Shown one piece after another: positions 44,145-51,025 of a DNA stretch of 64,000 bases. A program made the translations under genes and the position numbers. Location of the stretch: contig NZ_CP054585.1 of NCBI RefSeq assembly GCF_003721435.2, positions 2,728,001 to 2,792,000 on the forward strand, read 5' to 3'. The notes under the pieces were generated by a model. The model saw nothing but the letters and a program-made list of their open reading frames with translations. It ran no database searches and had not been told where the DNA came from. The number at the start of each line of letters is the position of its first letter. Position 1 is the stretch's first letter. This DNA comes from Halorubrum sp. CBA1229 (GTDB lineage Archaea; Halobacteriota; Halobacteria; Halobacteriales; Haloferacaceae).

Positions 44145-45175
44145 GCGCGACCGCGCTCTCCCTCGGCGTCGCGGACCCGGCCCCGCTGCTCGCGACGGGC
44201 GGCGCCGTCGACGGGCTCCGGACGGCGATCGGCGTCCTCGTCGAGGGGCTCGGCAAGGCGGCCGTCTACTTCACCATCGCGGTGGGGCTCACCCTCGTCT
44301 TCGGACTGATGGGCGTGCTCAACTTCGCGCACGGCGCCGTCACGATGGTCGGCGCGTACCTCGGTGGACTCGTGCTCGTTCTGGTCGTCGGCTCCGGGAC
44401 GGGGACGCTCGCGACGATCGGCGTCTTCTTCGCCGCGATGGCGATCGTCTTCGCCGTCACCACCGCGGCGGGCAGCGTCATCGAGCTGAAGCTGATCCGT
44501 CCGATCTACGACCGGACGCCGACCTACCAGATCCTGCTCACGTTCGGCGTCTCCCTGATCATCGAGGAGATCGCCCGGATCGTGTTGACGCTGCGGGGGA
44601 TCCAGCCGGACCCGCAGTGGCAGGCGCCGATGGGAACCACTCCGGACGTGCTGTTGGGGCGCACCGACTTCCTCGGGATCGCGGTGCGGCGGCTCTACCT
44701 GTTCGAGGTCCTGATCGGCGGCGTCGTCCTGGTCGCCGTCTGGCTGTTCCTCACTCGCACGCTGTACGGGCTGTACATCCGGGCCGGCAGCGAGGACACG
44801 GAGATGGTGCAGGCGCTCGGGATCGACGTCCGCCGGGCGTTCACCGTCGTCTTCGGCGTCGGGACGGGGCTCGCCGCGGTCGGCGGGGTCCTGCTGATGT
44901 GGGACCCGATCTGGGGCCCGAGCGTCCTGTTGAGCGTCGACGTGCTGCTGTACGCGTTCGTCGTCGTGATCATCGGCGGGCTCGGGAGCTTCCGCGGGAC
45001 CGTCGTCGCCGCCGGGATCGTCGGGATCGCGGACTCGGTGACGACGTGGCTGTTCACGACCGGCGCCGTCACCTTCTCGGGCCTCTCCGAGGTGACCATC
45101 TTCCTGCTTCTGGTCGGCATGCTGATCGTCCGGCCACAGGGGCTCTACGGCGTCGAGGAGGTGGGGGGCCATTAG
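44141..45175 (+). CDS. livH: ABC transporter permease (LivH type)
   Basis: 344 residues. The typical LivH motif is FTIAVGLTLVFGLMGVLNFAHGAVTMVGAYLGGL, and further hydrophobic segments include GTLATIGVFFAAMAIVFAVTTAAG, YQILLTFGVSLIIEEIARIVLTLRG and VLLYAFVVVIIGGLGSFRGTVVAAGIVGIADSVTTWLFTTGAVTFSG, with the conserved coupling-loop region IRAGSEDTEMVQALGIDVRRAF. An N-terminal 30-residue lead is slightly hydrophobic. It overlaps livF by four bases. Its TAG stop is where the downstream frame opens, see the note on livM. Confidence 0.92.
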   Translation: MSATALSLGVADPAPLLATGGAVDGLRTAIGVLVEGLGKAAVYFTIAVGLTLVFGLMGVLNFAHGAVTMVGAYLGGLVLVLVVGSGTGTLATIGVFFAAMAIVFAVTTAAGSVIELKLIRPIYDRTPTYQILLTFGVSLIIEEIARIVLTLRGIQPDPQWQAPMGTTPDVLLGRTDFLGIAVRRLYLFEVLIGGVVLVAVWLFLTRTLYGLYIRAGSEDTEMVQALGIDVRRAFTVVFGVGTGLAAVGGVLLMWDPIWGPSVLLSVDVLLYAFVVVIIGGLGSFRGTVVAAGIVGIADSVTTWLFTTGAVTFSGLSEVTIFLLLVGMLIVRPQGLYGVEEVGGH

Positions 45176-45195
45176 CGACCCCGCCTCCCCCGCCG

Positions 45196-45285
45196 ACGAC
45201 GCGGGGAACGACGCCGGGCGAGACGATGCGGGGACCGACGCCGGGCGAGACGATGAAGGGACCGACGCCGGGCGCGACGACGCGG
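45196..45285 (+). repeat. 27-base tandem repeat between livH and the livM core
   Basis: Three 27-base units of the type gacgatgcggggaccgacg.. followed by ccgggcga, starting at about 45196, 45223 and 45250, with a partial fourth. Read in the livM frame they encode DDAGTDAGR-like acidic repeats, in keeping with haloarchaeal N-terminal leads, whereas the other frames give Pro/Thr- or Arg-rich products. Confidence 0.8.
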
Positions 45286-45308
45286 AAATCAGCGGCGACG
45301 ACCGCGCC

Positions 45309-46538
45309 GTGACGCTCGCCGACTACCTCCGGGACCACGCGGTCCACGCCGCCGTCGTCCTCGTCTTCTTCCTGTATCCGCCGGTCAACGGAGCGCTGGA
45401 ATCGTCGCCGCTGGCGGCCGAGACGGCGGCGTTCCTCCCCGGGATCACGTTCATGATCGCCGTGTTGTACATGGGGCTGTTCGCGATGAGCTTCGACTTC
45501 GTCAGCGGCTACACCGGCTACCTCTCCTTCGGCCACGCCGCGTTCTACGGCACCGGGGCGTACTTCGTCGTGCTCGCGGCCAACGGGCAGATCCCCGGGA
45601 TCCCGGGCGGGACGCCGTTCATGATCACGCTGCTGCTCGGCGCGCTGCTCGCCGCGCTGTTGGCGGTGGTCATCGGCTCCGTCTCGTTCCGGCTCACCGG
45701 CGTCTACTTCGCGATGATCACGCTCGGGTTCGCGCAGGTGATCTACGAGCTGATCCGGTCGTGGGGGTACGTCTCCTCGAACCCCCAGGAGGGAGCGACG
45801 ATAAGCGGCGACGGGCTCGCGATCGGGGTACCGTACGTGGACGCGCTGAGCCTCCGGGTCGGTCGACTCACCGGCGAGAGCATCGAGAATCTGCTCGGGC
45901 TGGGGATCGACGTCTCCGCGACGGTCGTCTCCTACTACGCGCTCGGCGCCGTCGTCCTGGTCTCGTACTTCGCGATGCAGCGGATCCTCCACTCCCCGTT
46001 CGGGCGGGTGATGGTCGCGATCCGCGAGAACGAGGAGCGCGCCCGCGCGGTCGGCTACCCGACCTACCGGTTCAAGCTGGCCGCGTTCGCGATCAGCGGC
46101 TTCTTCGGCGCCGTCGCCGGCGGGATCTTCGCCGCGTACTCCCGGTCGGTGTCGCCGGACAACTCGTACTTCTTCCTCGTCACGGCCGACGCGCTGATCA
46201 CAACCATCATCGGCGGGTTCGGCACGCTGGCCGGACCGCTGTACGGGACGGCGTTCCACCAGTGGCTGGAGGACGTGCTCTCCACGGAGAGCGGCGGGCT
46301 CGCCACGTACATCCGCGAGGGCGTCCCGGCGGCCGTCCTCGAGACCGAGATCGCCGGGCTCAGCGTCGAGCTGTTCGTCAACACAGCGCTCGCGGGACGA
46401 GCGCCGCTGTACCTCGGGATCGTCTTCGTGCTGTTCGTGCTGTTCGTCCCGAACGGGATCCTCGGGACCGTGCGCGACCGCCTCGGCGGGACCGTCGGTA
46501 AGCGGCTGCCGGAGCGACTGCGGAGGTACCGCCGATGA
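45309..46538 (+). CDS. livM: ABC transporter permease (LivM type)
   Basis: 409 residues from a GTG at 45309. LivM family elements: MSFDFVSGYTGYLSFGHAAFYGTGAYFVVLAA, SFRLTGVYFAMITLGFAQVIYELIRSWGYVS, LHSPFGRVMVAIRENEERARAVGYPTYRFKLAAFAISGFFGAVAGGIFAA and DALITTIIGGFGTLAGPLYG, in about nine membrane segments. The frame is open back to 45126, and the 46 codons before 45309 encode an acidic repeat-bearing lead that looks like normal haloarchaeal protein, but no ATG, GTG or TTG precedes it; an ATT at 45171 overlaps the livH stop (ATTAG). The true protein may therefore be longer. Its own stop overlaps the next gene by 4 bases (ATGA). Confidence 0.9.
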   Translation: MTLADYLRDHAVHAAVVLVFFLYPPVNGALESSPLAAETAAFLPGITFMIAVLYMGLFAMSFDFVSGYTGYLSFGHAAFYGTGAYFVVLAANGQIPGIPGGTPFMITLLLGALLAALLAVVIGSVSFRLTGVYFAMITLGFAQVIYELIRSWGYVSSNPQEGATISGDGLAIGVPYVDALSLRVGRLTGESIENLLGLGIDVSATVVSYYALGAVVLVSYFAMQRILHSPFGRVMVAIRENEERARAVGYPTYRFKLAAFAISGFFGAVAGGIFAAYSRSVSPDNSYFFLVTADALITTIIGGFGTLAGPLYGTAFHQWLEDVLSTESGGLATYIREGVPAAVLETEIAGLSVELFVNTALAGRAPLYLGIVFVLFVLFVPNGILGTVRDRLGGTVGKRLPERLRRYRR

Positions 46539-47554
46539 CGGTCGGAGTCACCGGGCTCGGGACGTACGTCCCGCCCGATACGATCGCCGGCGCGGAGATC
46601 GCCGAAATCAGCGGGATTCCCGAAGAAGTGGTCGTCGAGAAGATGGGCGTGACGGAGAAACACGTCTGCCCGCCCGACGGCGACCACGCGACGGACATGG
46701 CCGAGACGGCGGCCCGCGAGGCGCTCGCGGACGCCGACGTCGACCCGGGTGACGTCGACCTCCTCTTATATCACGGCTCGGAGTTCAAAGACCACGTCGT
46801 GTGGTCGGCCGCGGCCGCGATCTGCGAGGCGCTCGGCGCCGAGAACGCCTACGCCACCGAAAGCTACACGCTCTGTGCGGGCGCGCCGATCGCGCTCCGA
46901 CAGGCGAGGGCCCAGCTCGCGGTCGAGGAGGCCGACACCGCGCTGCTCGTTTCGGCGAGCCGCGAGGAGGACCTCGTCGACTACAGGGACGAGGACGCGT
47001 CGTTCATGTTCAACTTCGGGAGCGGCGCGAGCGCGTTCGTCGTCGAGTCCGACCCCGGCGACCGGGCCCGCGCGACGGTCCACGAGAGCGCGGCCGAGAC
47101 CGACGGCTCCTTCGCCGACGACGTGGTGATGCCGGCGGGCGGGTCGAAGCGCCCCCCGAGCGAGGCGACGGTGCGTGAGGGGCTCCACACGCTTCAGGTC
47201 CCCGACCCGGACGGAATGAAAGAACGGCTCGGCCCGGTCTCGCTGCCGGCGTTCCTGTCGGTCGCCGATGAGGCGCTGTCGCGCTCGGGATTCGACCGCG
47301 GCGACCTCGACTTCGTCGCGCTCACGCACATGAAGCGGTCGTTCCACGACCGCGTGTTGGCGGAGCTCGGGCTCGACCCCGAGCGGCACGGGTACTACCT
47401 CGACGAGTACGGTCACGTCCAGAGCGTCGATCAGGCGCTCGCCGTCGAGGAGGGGATCGCCGACGGTCGGCTCGCCGCCGGCGACCTCGTCTGCTTCCTC
47501 GCCGCGGGCACCGGGTACACGTGGGCGGCGACGGTGCTTCGCTGGCACGGGTGA
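46535..47554 (+). CDS. Ketoacyl-ACP synthase III-like (thiolase-fold) enzyme in ABC importer operon
   Basis: 339 residues. The thiolase-fold pattern of KAS III/HMG-CoA synthase is clear: VTGLGTYVPPDTIAGAEIAE, MGVTEKHVCPPDGDHATDMAETAAREAL, active Cys114 in ESYTLCAGAPIAL, GSGASAFVVES, and the second catalytic residue His265 in VALTHMKRSFHDRV. In classic KAS III the third catalytic Asn lies in YGNTSAAS; here this segment reads EYGHVQSVDQALAV with His294. So the triad is Cys-His-His. The enzyme may therefore be a divergent condensing enzyme or acyltransferase. It overlaps livM by 4 bases, making it the last gene of the importer operon. Substrate unknown. Confidence 0.85.
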   Translation: MTVGVTGLGTYVPPDTIAGAEIAEISGIPEEVVVEKMGVTEKHVCPPDGDHATDMAETAAREALADADVDPGDVDLLLYHGSEFKDHVVWSAAAAICEALGAENAYATESYTLCAGAPIALRQARAQLAVEEADTALLVSASREEDLVDYRDEDASFMFNFGSGASAFVVESDPGDRARATVHESAAETDGSFADDVVMPAGGSKRPPSEATVREGLHTLQVPDPDGMKERLGPVSLPAFLSVADEALSRSGFDRGDLDFVALTHMKRSFHDRVLAELGLDPERHGYYLDEYGHVQSVDQALAVEEGIADGRLAAGDLVCFLAAGTGYTWAATVLRWHG

Positions 47555-47617
47555 GCTGATTTATAAGTGAGCGACGCGGTAGCCGCGTCACTCCCTTCGC
47601 GGTCACTCCTTTCGCCG

Positions 47618-48022
47618 CTATTCCTCGTGCGCCAGCGAGAGGACGGTCGCCTCGCCGTCGAGGACGCGCTCGTCGCGCGCGTCGACGAACGCCTCCGTCC
47701 GCACTCGGAGCCGGTCGCCGCCGAGGTCCTCGACCACCTCGACCGCGGCCCGGACCGCCTCGCCCGGGCGGACGGGGGCGTCGAAGGTGAGCTCCTGTTC
47801 GAGGTAGATGATATCGCCCGGGAGCGACGCGAGCGCCGCCGAGACCGCGGCGGCCGACAGCATTCCGTGCGCGACGCGTCCGCCGAACATCGTCTCCGCG
47901 GCGTACGCGTCGTCGAGGTGGATCGGGTTCTCGTCGCCGGAGAGCTCGGCGAACGCGTCGATCGCTTCCGCCGTGACCTGTACCTCGTGGGACGCCGTCT
48001 CGCCGACGCTCGCGACTGGCAT
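47618..48022 (-). CDS. MaoC-like dehydratase / hot-dog fold protein
   Basis: 134 residues. The (R)-specific enoyl-CoA hydratase-like motif is VTAEAIDAFAELSGDENPIHLDDAYAAETMFGGRVAHGMLSAAAVSAAL, with Asp and His of the 'D-x4-H' catalytic pair (GDENPIHLDD) conserved. C-terminal strands are LEQELTFDAPVRPGEAVRAAVEVVE and LRVRTEAFVDARDERVLDGEATVLSL. It hydrates enoyl-CoA compounds, for example in fatty acid or side-chain breakdown. It converges with the KAS III-like gene (63 bases between the stop codons) and is divergent from the PhoU-like gene. Its presence next to an acyl-CoA synthetase and importer fits a CoA-dependent pathway, inferred. Confidence 0.88.
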   Translation of the reverse strand: MPVASVGETASHEVQVTAEAIDAFAELSGDENPIHLDDAYAAETMFGGRVAHGMLSAAAVSAALASLPGDIIYLEQELTFDAPVRPGEAVRAAVEVVEDLGGDRLRVRTEAFVDARDERVLDGEATVLSLAHEE

Positions 48023-48100
48023 ACGTTTTCGATCCGCGTCCGGACGCCTCAATCCCGGGGTTCACCCTCGAACGTCCGAGGACGCGCGACCGACGTCACG

Positions 48101-48149
48101 AGAGATATATATTACTATATAAATTGGGTTTTGGATACCAGGTATCTCT
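48101..48149. promoter_or_regulatory. AT-rich divergent region with inverted repeats upstream of MaoC
   Basis: Two inverted repeats: agagata (48101-48107) with tatctct (48143-48149), and within this a near-palindrome gatacc-a-ggtatc (48134-48146). The whole stretch is AT-rich (atatattactatataaa), in strong contrast to the flanking genes. It may hold the MaoC promoter and an operator. Confidence 0.45.
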
Positions 48150-48246
48150 TTGTTCCCCTCCGTTACGCATCGTGTACGCCACATAAACACCGTTTAATGT
48201 GGCCTATACCGGGCAAAAGAGGAGTATATATTTTGGATAGATTTAA

Positions 48247-48266
48247 GGGATAACGTGTGTTATCCC
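48247..48266. promoter_or_regulatory. 20-base palindrome between TATA box and start of the PhoU-like gene (operator)
   Basis: gggataac-gtgt-gttatccc: perfect 8-base arms with a 4-base centre, ending 5 bases before the ATG at 48272. An agatttaagg box at 48239-48248 lies just upstream, about 27 bases before the start, so a protein bound here would cover the transcription start region. This is the strongest operator-like site in the window. Confidence 0.7.
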
Positions 48267-48271
48267 GATGC

Positions 48272-49270
48272 ATGGAAACGAGGAAGGTGCAGGTCACCGG
48301 CGGTTCGACGTATACGGTCTCGATCCCGAAGACGTGGGCGACCGACAACGACGTGGAGGCCGGCACCGAAATCGAGTTCTTCCCCGACGGCGACTCGCTG
48401 TTCCTCACGCCGCGGTCGGAGGAGGAGCGCACGCGCGGGACGCTCGACATCAGCGACCTCGCCGGGCAGGCGCTCACGCGCGCGGTGACGACGATGTACG
48501 TCAGCGGGTTCGACGTGATCGAACTGGCGGGCACCGAGATCACCACGGAGCAGCGCTCCGCGGTCCGCGAGGCCGTCCAGAGCCTCGTCGGGCTGGAGGT
48601 GTTAGAGGAGACCCGCGACCGGGTCGTCATCCGGGACCTGCTCGACTCCTCGGAGCTGTCGATCCACAACGCCGTCACCCGGATGCGGCTGATCTCGCTG
48701 TCGATGCTGGAGGACGCGATCGCCGCGCTCTCCGAGCGCGACCACGACCTCGCGCGCGACGTGATCGGTCGCGACGACGACCTCGACCGGCTGTGGCTCG
48801 TCGTCTCCCGAATCTTCCGGGCGACGCTGCGCACGCCGAAGGCGGCCGAGGAGCTCGGGCTCCCGCGCGAGGAGTGCTTCGACTACCACTCCAGCGCCCG
48901 CCAGCTGGAGCGGATCGGCGACCACGCGACGAAGATCGGCCACCTGACGCTCAACATCGAGGAGCCGCTCCCCGACGAGGTCGTCGACGCGGTCAGCGAG
49001 CTCCACGGCGACGCCGTCGAGGTGATCGACACCGCGATGGACGCCCTGTTCGCCGACGACAGCGACGAGGCTACCCGTCTCGCGAACGAGGCCCGCACCG
49101 GCGTCAGGGCGATAGACGAGCGCGTCCGCGCGATCGACGAGTTGCTCCGGGACCTGGACCCCGCGCGAGCACAGCTGCTCGGGCTCGTCGTCGACTCCGT
49201 GCTCCGGTCGGCCGACTACGGCGGCAACATCGCCGAGACGGCCCTTCAGAAGGCGGCGCCGACGCCGTGA
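48272..49270 (+). CDS. AbrB-PhoU fusion regulator (PhoU-like)
   Basis: 332 residues. N-terminus METRKVQVTGGSTYTVSIPKTWATDNDVEAGTEIEFFPDGDSLFLTP is a SpoVT/AbrB DNA-binding domain, followed by a PhoU-type helical repeat region: VREAVQSLVGLEVLEETRDRVVIRDLL, NAVTRMRLISLSMLEDAIAALSERDHDLARDVIGRDDDLDRLWLVVSRIFRATL and HSSARQLERIGDHATKIGHL. Such fusions are typical for haloarchaea and are thought to control phosphate uptake genes. An alternate GTG at 48257 would add five residues. The 20-base palindrome directly upstream suggests autoregulation. No pst transporter genes lie in this window. Confidence 0.92.
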   Translation: METRKVQVTGGSTYTVSIPKTWATDNDVEAGTEIEFFPDGDSLFLTPRSEEERTRGTLDISDLAGQALTRAVTTMYVSGFDVIELAGTEITTEQRSAVREAVQSLVGLEVLEETRDRVVIRDLLDSSELSIHNAVTRMRLISLSMLEDAIAALSERDHDLARDVIGRDDDLDRLWLVVSRIFRATLRTPKAAEELGLPREECFDYHSSARQLERIGDHATKIGHLTLNIEEPLPDEVVDAVSELHGDAVEVIDTAMDALFADDSDEATRLANEARTGVRAIDERVRAIDELLRDLDPARAQLLGLVVDSVLRSADYGGNIAETALQKAAPTP

Positions 49271-49380
49271 GCGCCGACGGCGGAAAAACGCGATCGAGGG
49301 AGCGGCAGCGCCGACCCTCCGACACCGAGCGGATCGCCGGGTGAGCGGGTTTTTTGAGCGTCGCCGCCGGAGCCTTCGGC

Positions 49381-49764
49381 ATGCCAGAGATCGAACTCGG
49401 CGTGCCGCGAGGGGTCGTCGAGTCGCTGCCCGAGGAGGACGGCACCGCGGAGCAGGACATGCGGCGCGCCATCGCCGGGATCCAGTCGCGGATCAACGAG
49501 GAGATCGAAGGGGCCGAACCAGCGGAGGCGGCCGAGGTCGTCGCCGACGCGGTCGAGCGCATGGAGGCGCAGGCGAGCACGTACCACGAGTACGTCCCCG
49601 AGCTGCGCGCGTGGGGCCAGTCGCCGATCTACGCCATCGCGTGGCGGAACCTCTACGTGGAGCTGATCGGACAGCTGTACGAACACGAGTGGCTCGGCGA
49701 CGAGCTGGGCCGCGAGCGCAACTTCCGGCTCGTCGAGGACGGCATCCGGCTCTCCGACCTGTAG
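49381..49764 (+). CDS. Haloarchaeal conserved hypothetical protein (helical)
   Basis: 127 residues from an ATG at 49381. It starts MPEIELGVPRGVVESLPEEDGTAEQDMRRAIAGIQSRINEEIEG, continues with a long amphipathic helix (AEVVADAVERMEAQASTYHEYVPELRAWGQSPIYAIAWRNLYVELIGQLYEHEWLGDELG), and ends RNFRLVEDGIRLSDL. This seems to be an all-helical protein with several Trp and Tyr residues that could form a binding face. No signal peptide or membrane segment. I do not recognise the family by name. It lies 111 bases after the PhoU-like stop and 97 bases before the MoaD-like gene; an independent unit is likely. Confidence 0.7.
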   Translation: MPEIELGVPRGVVESLPEEDGTAEQDMRRAIAGIQSRINEEIEGAEPAEAAEVVADAVERMEAQASTYHEYVPELRAWGQSPIYAIAWRNLYVELIGQLYEHEWLGDELGRERNFRLVEDGIRLSDL

Positions 49765-49861
49765 GGGTCCGCCGCTTCGTGTTGCGGCCGACTCGGTCGA
49801 TCGCCTCGCAGGGATCCCCGCAGCCGCCCGTTTTTAAGCCGCGGGGCTCCGATAACCGGGT

Positions 49862-50143
49862 ATGGAACTGGAACTGCGGTTCTTCGCGACGTTTCGCGAG
49901 GCCGCCGGCGGGAAGACCGTCGAGGCGGAGTTCGCCGACGGATCGAGCGTCGGCGACGTGTTGCGGGAGCTGGAAGACGAGTACGAGGAGATGGCCGGCC
50001 GCCTGATCGTCGACGGCGATCTCGCCCCCCAGATCAACGTGCTGAAGAACGGCCGCGAAGTGCTCCACCTCGACGGGCTGGAGACGGCGCTGGAGGACGG
50101 GGACCGACTCTCGGTGTTCCCGCCGGTGGCCGGCGGCGCATGA
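49862..50143 (+). CDS. MoaD/ubiquitin-like small modifier protein
   Basis: 93 residues. Beta-grasp fold pattern: MELELRFFATFREAAGGKTVEAEFADGSSVGDVLRELEDEYEEM, then LIVDGDLAPQINVLKNGREVLHLDGLETALEDGDRLSVFPPVAGGA. The FPPVAGG ending is the conserved MoaD/SAMP tail used for thiocarboxylation or protein conjugation, but here one Ala follows the Gly-Gly, generated by the 4-base overlap (GCATGA) with the next gene. Known SAMP proteins of Haloferax end in -GG. It may need trimming before activation by the E1-like enzyme. Upstream a tttttaagccg box (49830-49840) is about 27 bases from the start. Confidence 0.9.
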   Translation: MELELRFFATFREAAGGKTVEAEFADGSSVGDVLRELEDEYEEMAGRLIVDGDLAPQINVLKNGREVLHLDGLETALEDGDRLSVFPPVAGGA

Positions 50144-50508
50144 CCGTCGACGGCGGGGCGAACGACGGGGACGACGGCGACGGAAGCGACGGCGCCGACT
50201 CCGACGACGGCCTCCCTCCGGCGGAGGAGGGCTGGGAGCACGAGACGGTCGCGTACCGCGGGATCTCGCGGCGGCTCGCGGCCCACTACCTCGTCAACCT
50301 CGGCGGCGAGCTCGTCGGCACGGACGACCCGGCGGAGGCGACCCGCGTGGACGGTGACGGGTGGCGCGTCGCGCTCAGCGCCGAGACGGTCACGGCCGCG
50401 GCCGCAATCACGCTCACCGAGGTGACCGCGGAGTTCGTCGGGGATCCGGAGGCGCTGGCGGAGCTCCTCCCGAAGTACCGGCAGAAGGCGATGCGGGCCG
50501 GCGGCTGA
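50140..50508 (+). CDS. Conserved protein coupled to MoaD-like gene
   Basis: 122 residues. An acidic disordered lead (MTVDGGANDGDDGDGSDGADSDDGL) precedes a compact domain: WEHETVAYRGISRRLAAHYLVNLGGELVGTDDPAEATRVDGDGWRVALSAETVTAAAAITLTEVTAEFVGDPEALAELLPKYRQKAMRAGG. The domain resembles the C-terminal part attached to some MoaD-related proteins (I think of DUF1952, unverified). The protein ends in -AGG, the same kind of ending as a modifier. It starts within the stop codon of the MoaD-like gene (ATGA) and its stop overlaps the next start (TGATG), so three proteins are made together. Confidence 0.7.
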   Translation: MTVDGGANDGDDGDGSDGADSDDGLPPAEEGWEHETVAYRGISRRLAAHYLVNLGGELVGTDDPAEATRVDGDGWRVALSAETVTAAAAITLTEVTAEFVGDPEALAELLPKYRQKAMRAGG

Positions 50509-50942
50509 TGGGCGGGGACGAGGAGACCGACGGCGCGGGTCGAGACGCCCCCGACGGCGACGGGCCGGGCGACTACCCGATCGGCGGGCCCGCCCTCGTG
50601 AAGACCGCCGCACTCGCGAGCGTCCCCGCCGAGCGGCTCCCCGCCCTCCTCGCCCGCGTGCAGGCGGATCTCGGGCCACGGATCGACGACTACCGCCGGC
50701 GGTACGAGCGCATCGCCGCCGAGCCGGACCGCGAGACGTTCCTCGTCGAGCCCGACCACTGGGAGGGGATCGCGGAGCGGTTGGGGCTCTCGAACCGGGA
50801 GCGCGACGCGGTCGCCCGCGCCCACGAGACGGCGGTCGAACGCGCGGGGTCGGGCCGGACGTCGCGCGAGGAGTTCGAGACCGCGCTGGAGATCCGGTCG
50901 GGCGTCGTGATCGGGACTTCGGGCGAGCGCGCCGAGGACTGA
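50508..50942 (+). CDS. Conserved hypothetical protein, third gene of the MoaD-like operon
   Basis: 144 residues from an ATG whose first base is the last base of the preceding stop. It begins with an acidic lead (MGGDEETDGAGRDAPDGDGPGDYP), then IGGPALVKTAALASVPAERLPALLARVQADLGPRIDDYRRRYERIAAEPDRETFLVEPDHWEGIAERLGLSNRERDAVARAHETAVERAGSGRTSREEFETALEIRSGVVIGTS. Mostly helical with a conserved-looking Tyr/Arg face. I do not recognise a family. The DNA-mimicking acidic head and helical body suggest a protein-interaction role. Its coupling to the MoaD-like gene is the main clue. Confidence 0.65.
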   Translation: MGGDEETDGAGRDAPDGDGPGDYPIGGPALVKTAALASVPAERLPALLARVQADLGPRIDDYRRRYERIAAEPDRETFLVEPDHWEGIAERLGLSNRERDAVARAHETAVERAGSGRTSREEFETALEIRSGVVIGTSGERAED

Positions 50943-51025
50943 CTGCGACCGACCGCGTCCGCGACGACTGAGAACGATCGACCGCGACCGACGCCTTTTC
51001 GACGCCCCCGCGTGGACGTGCCGCC

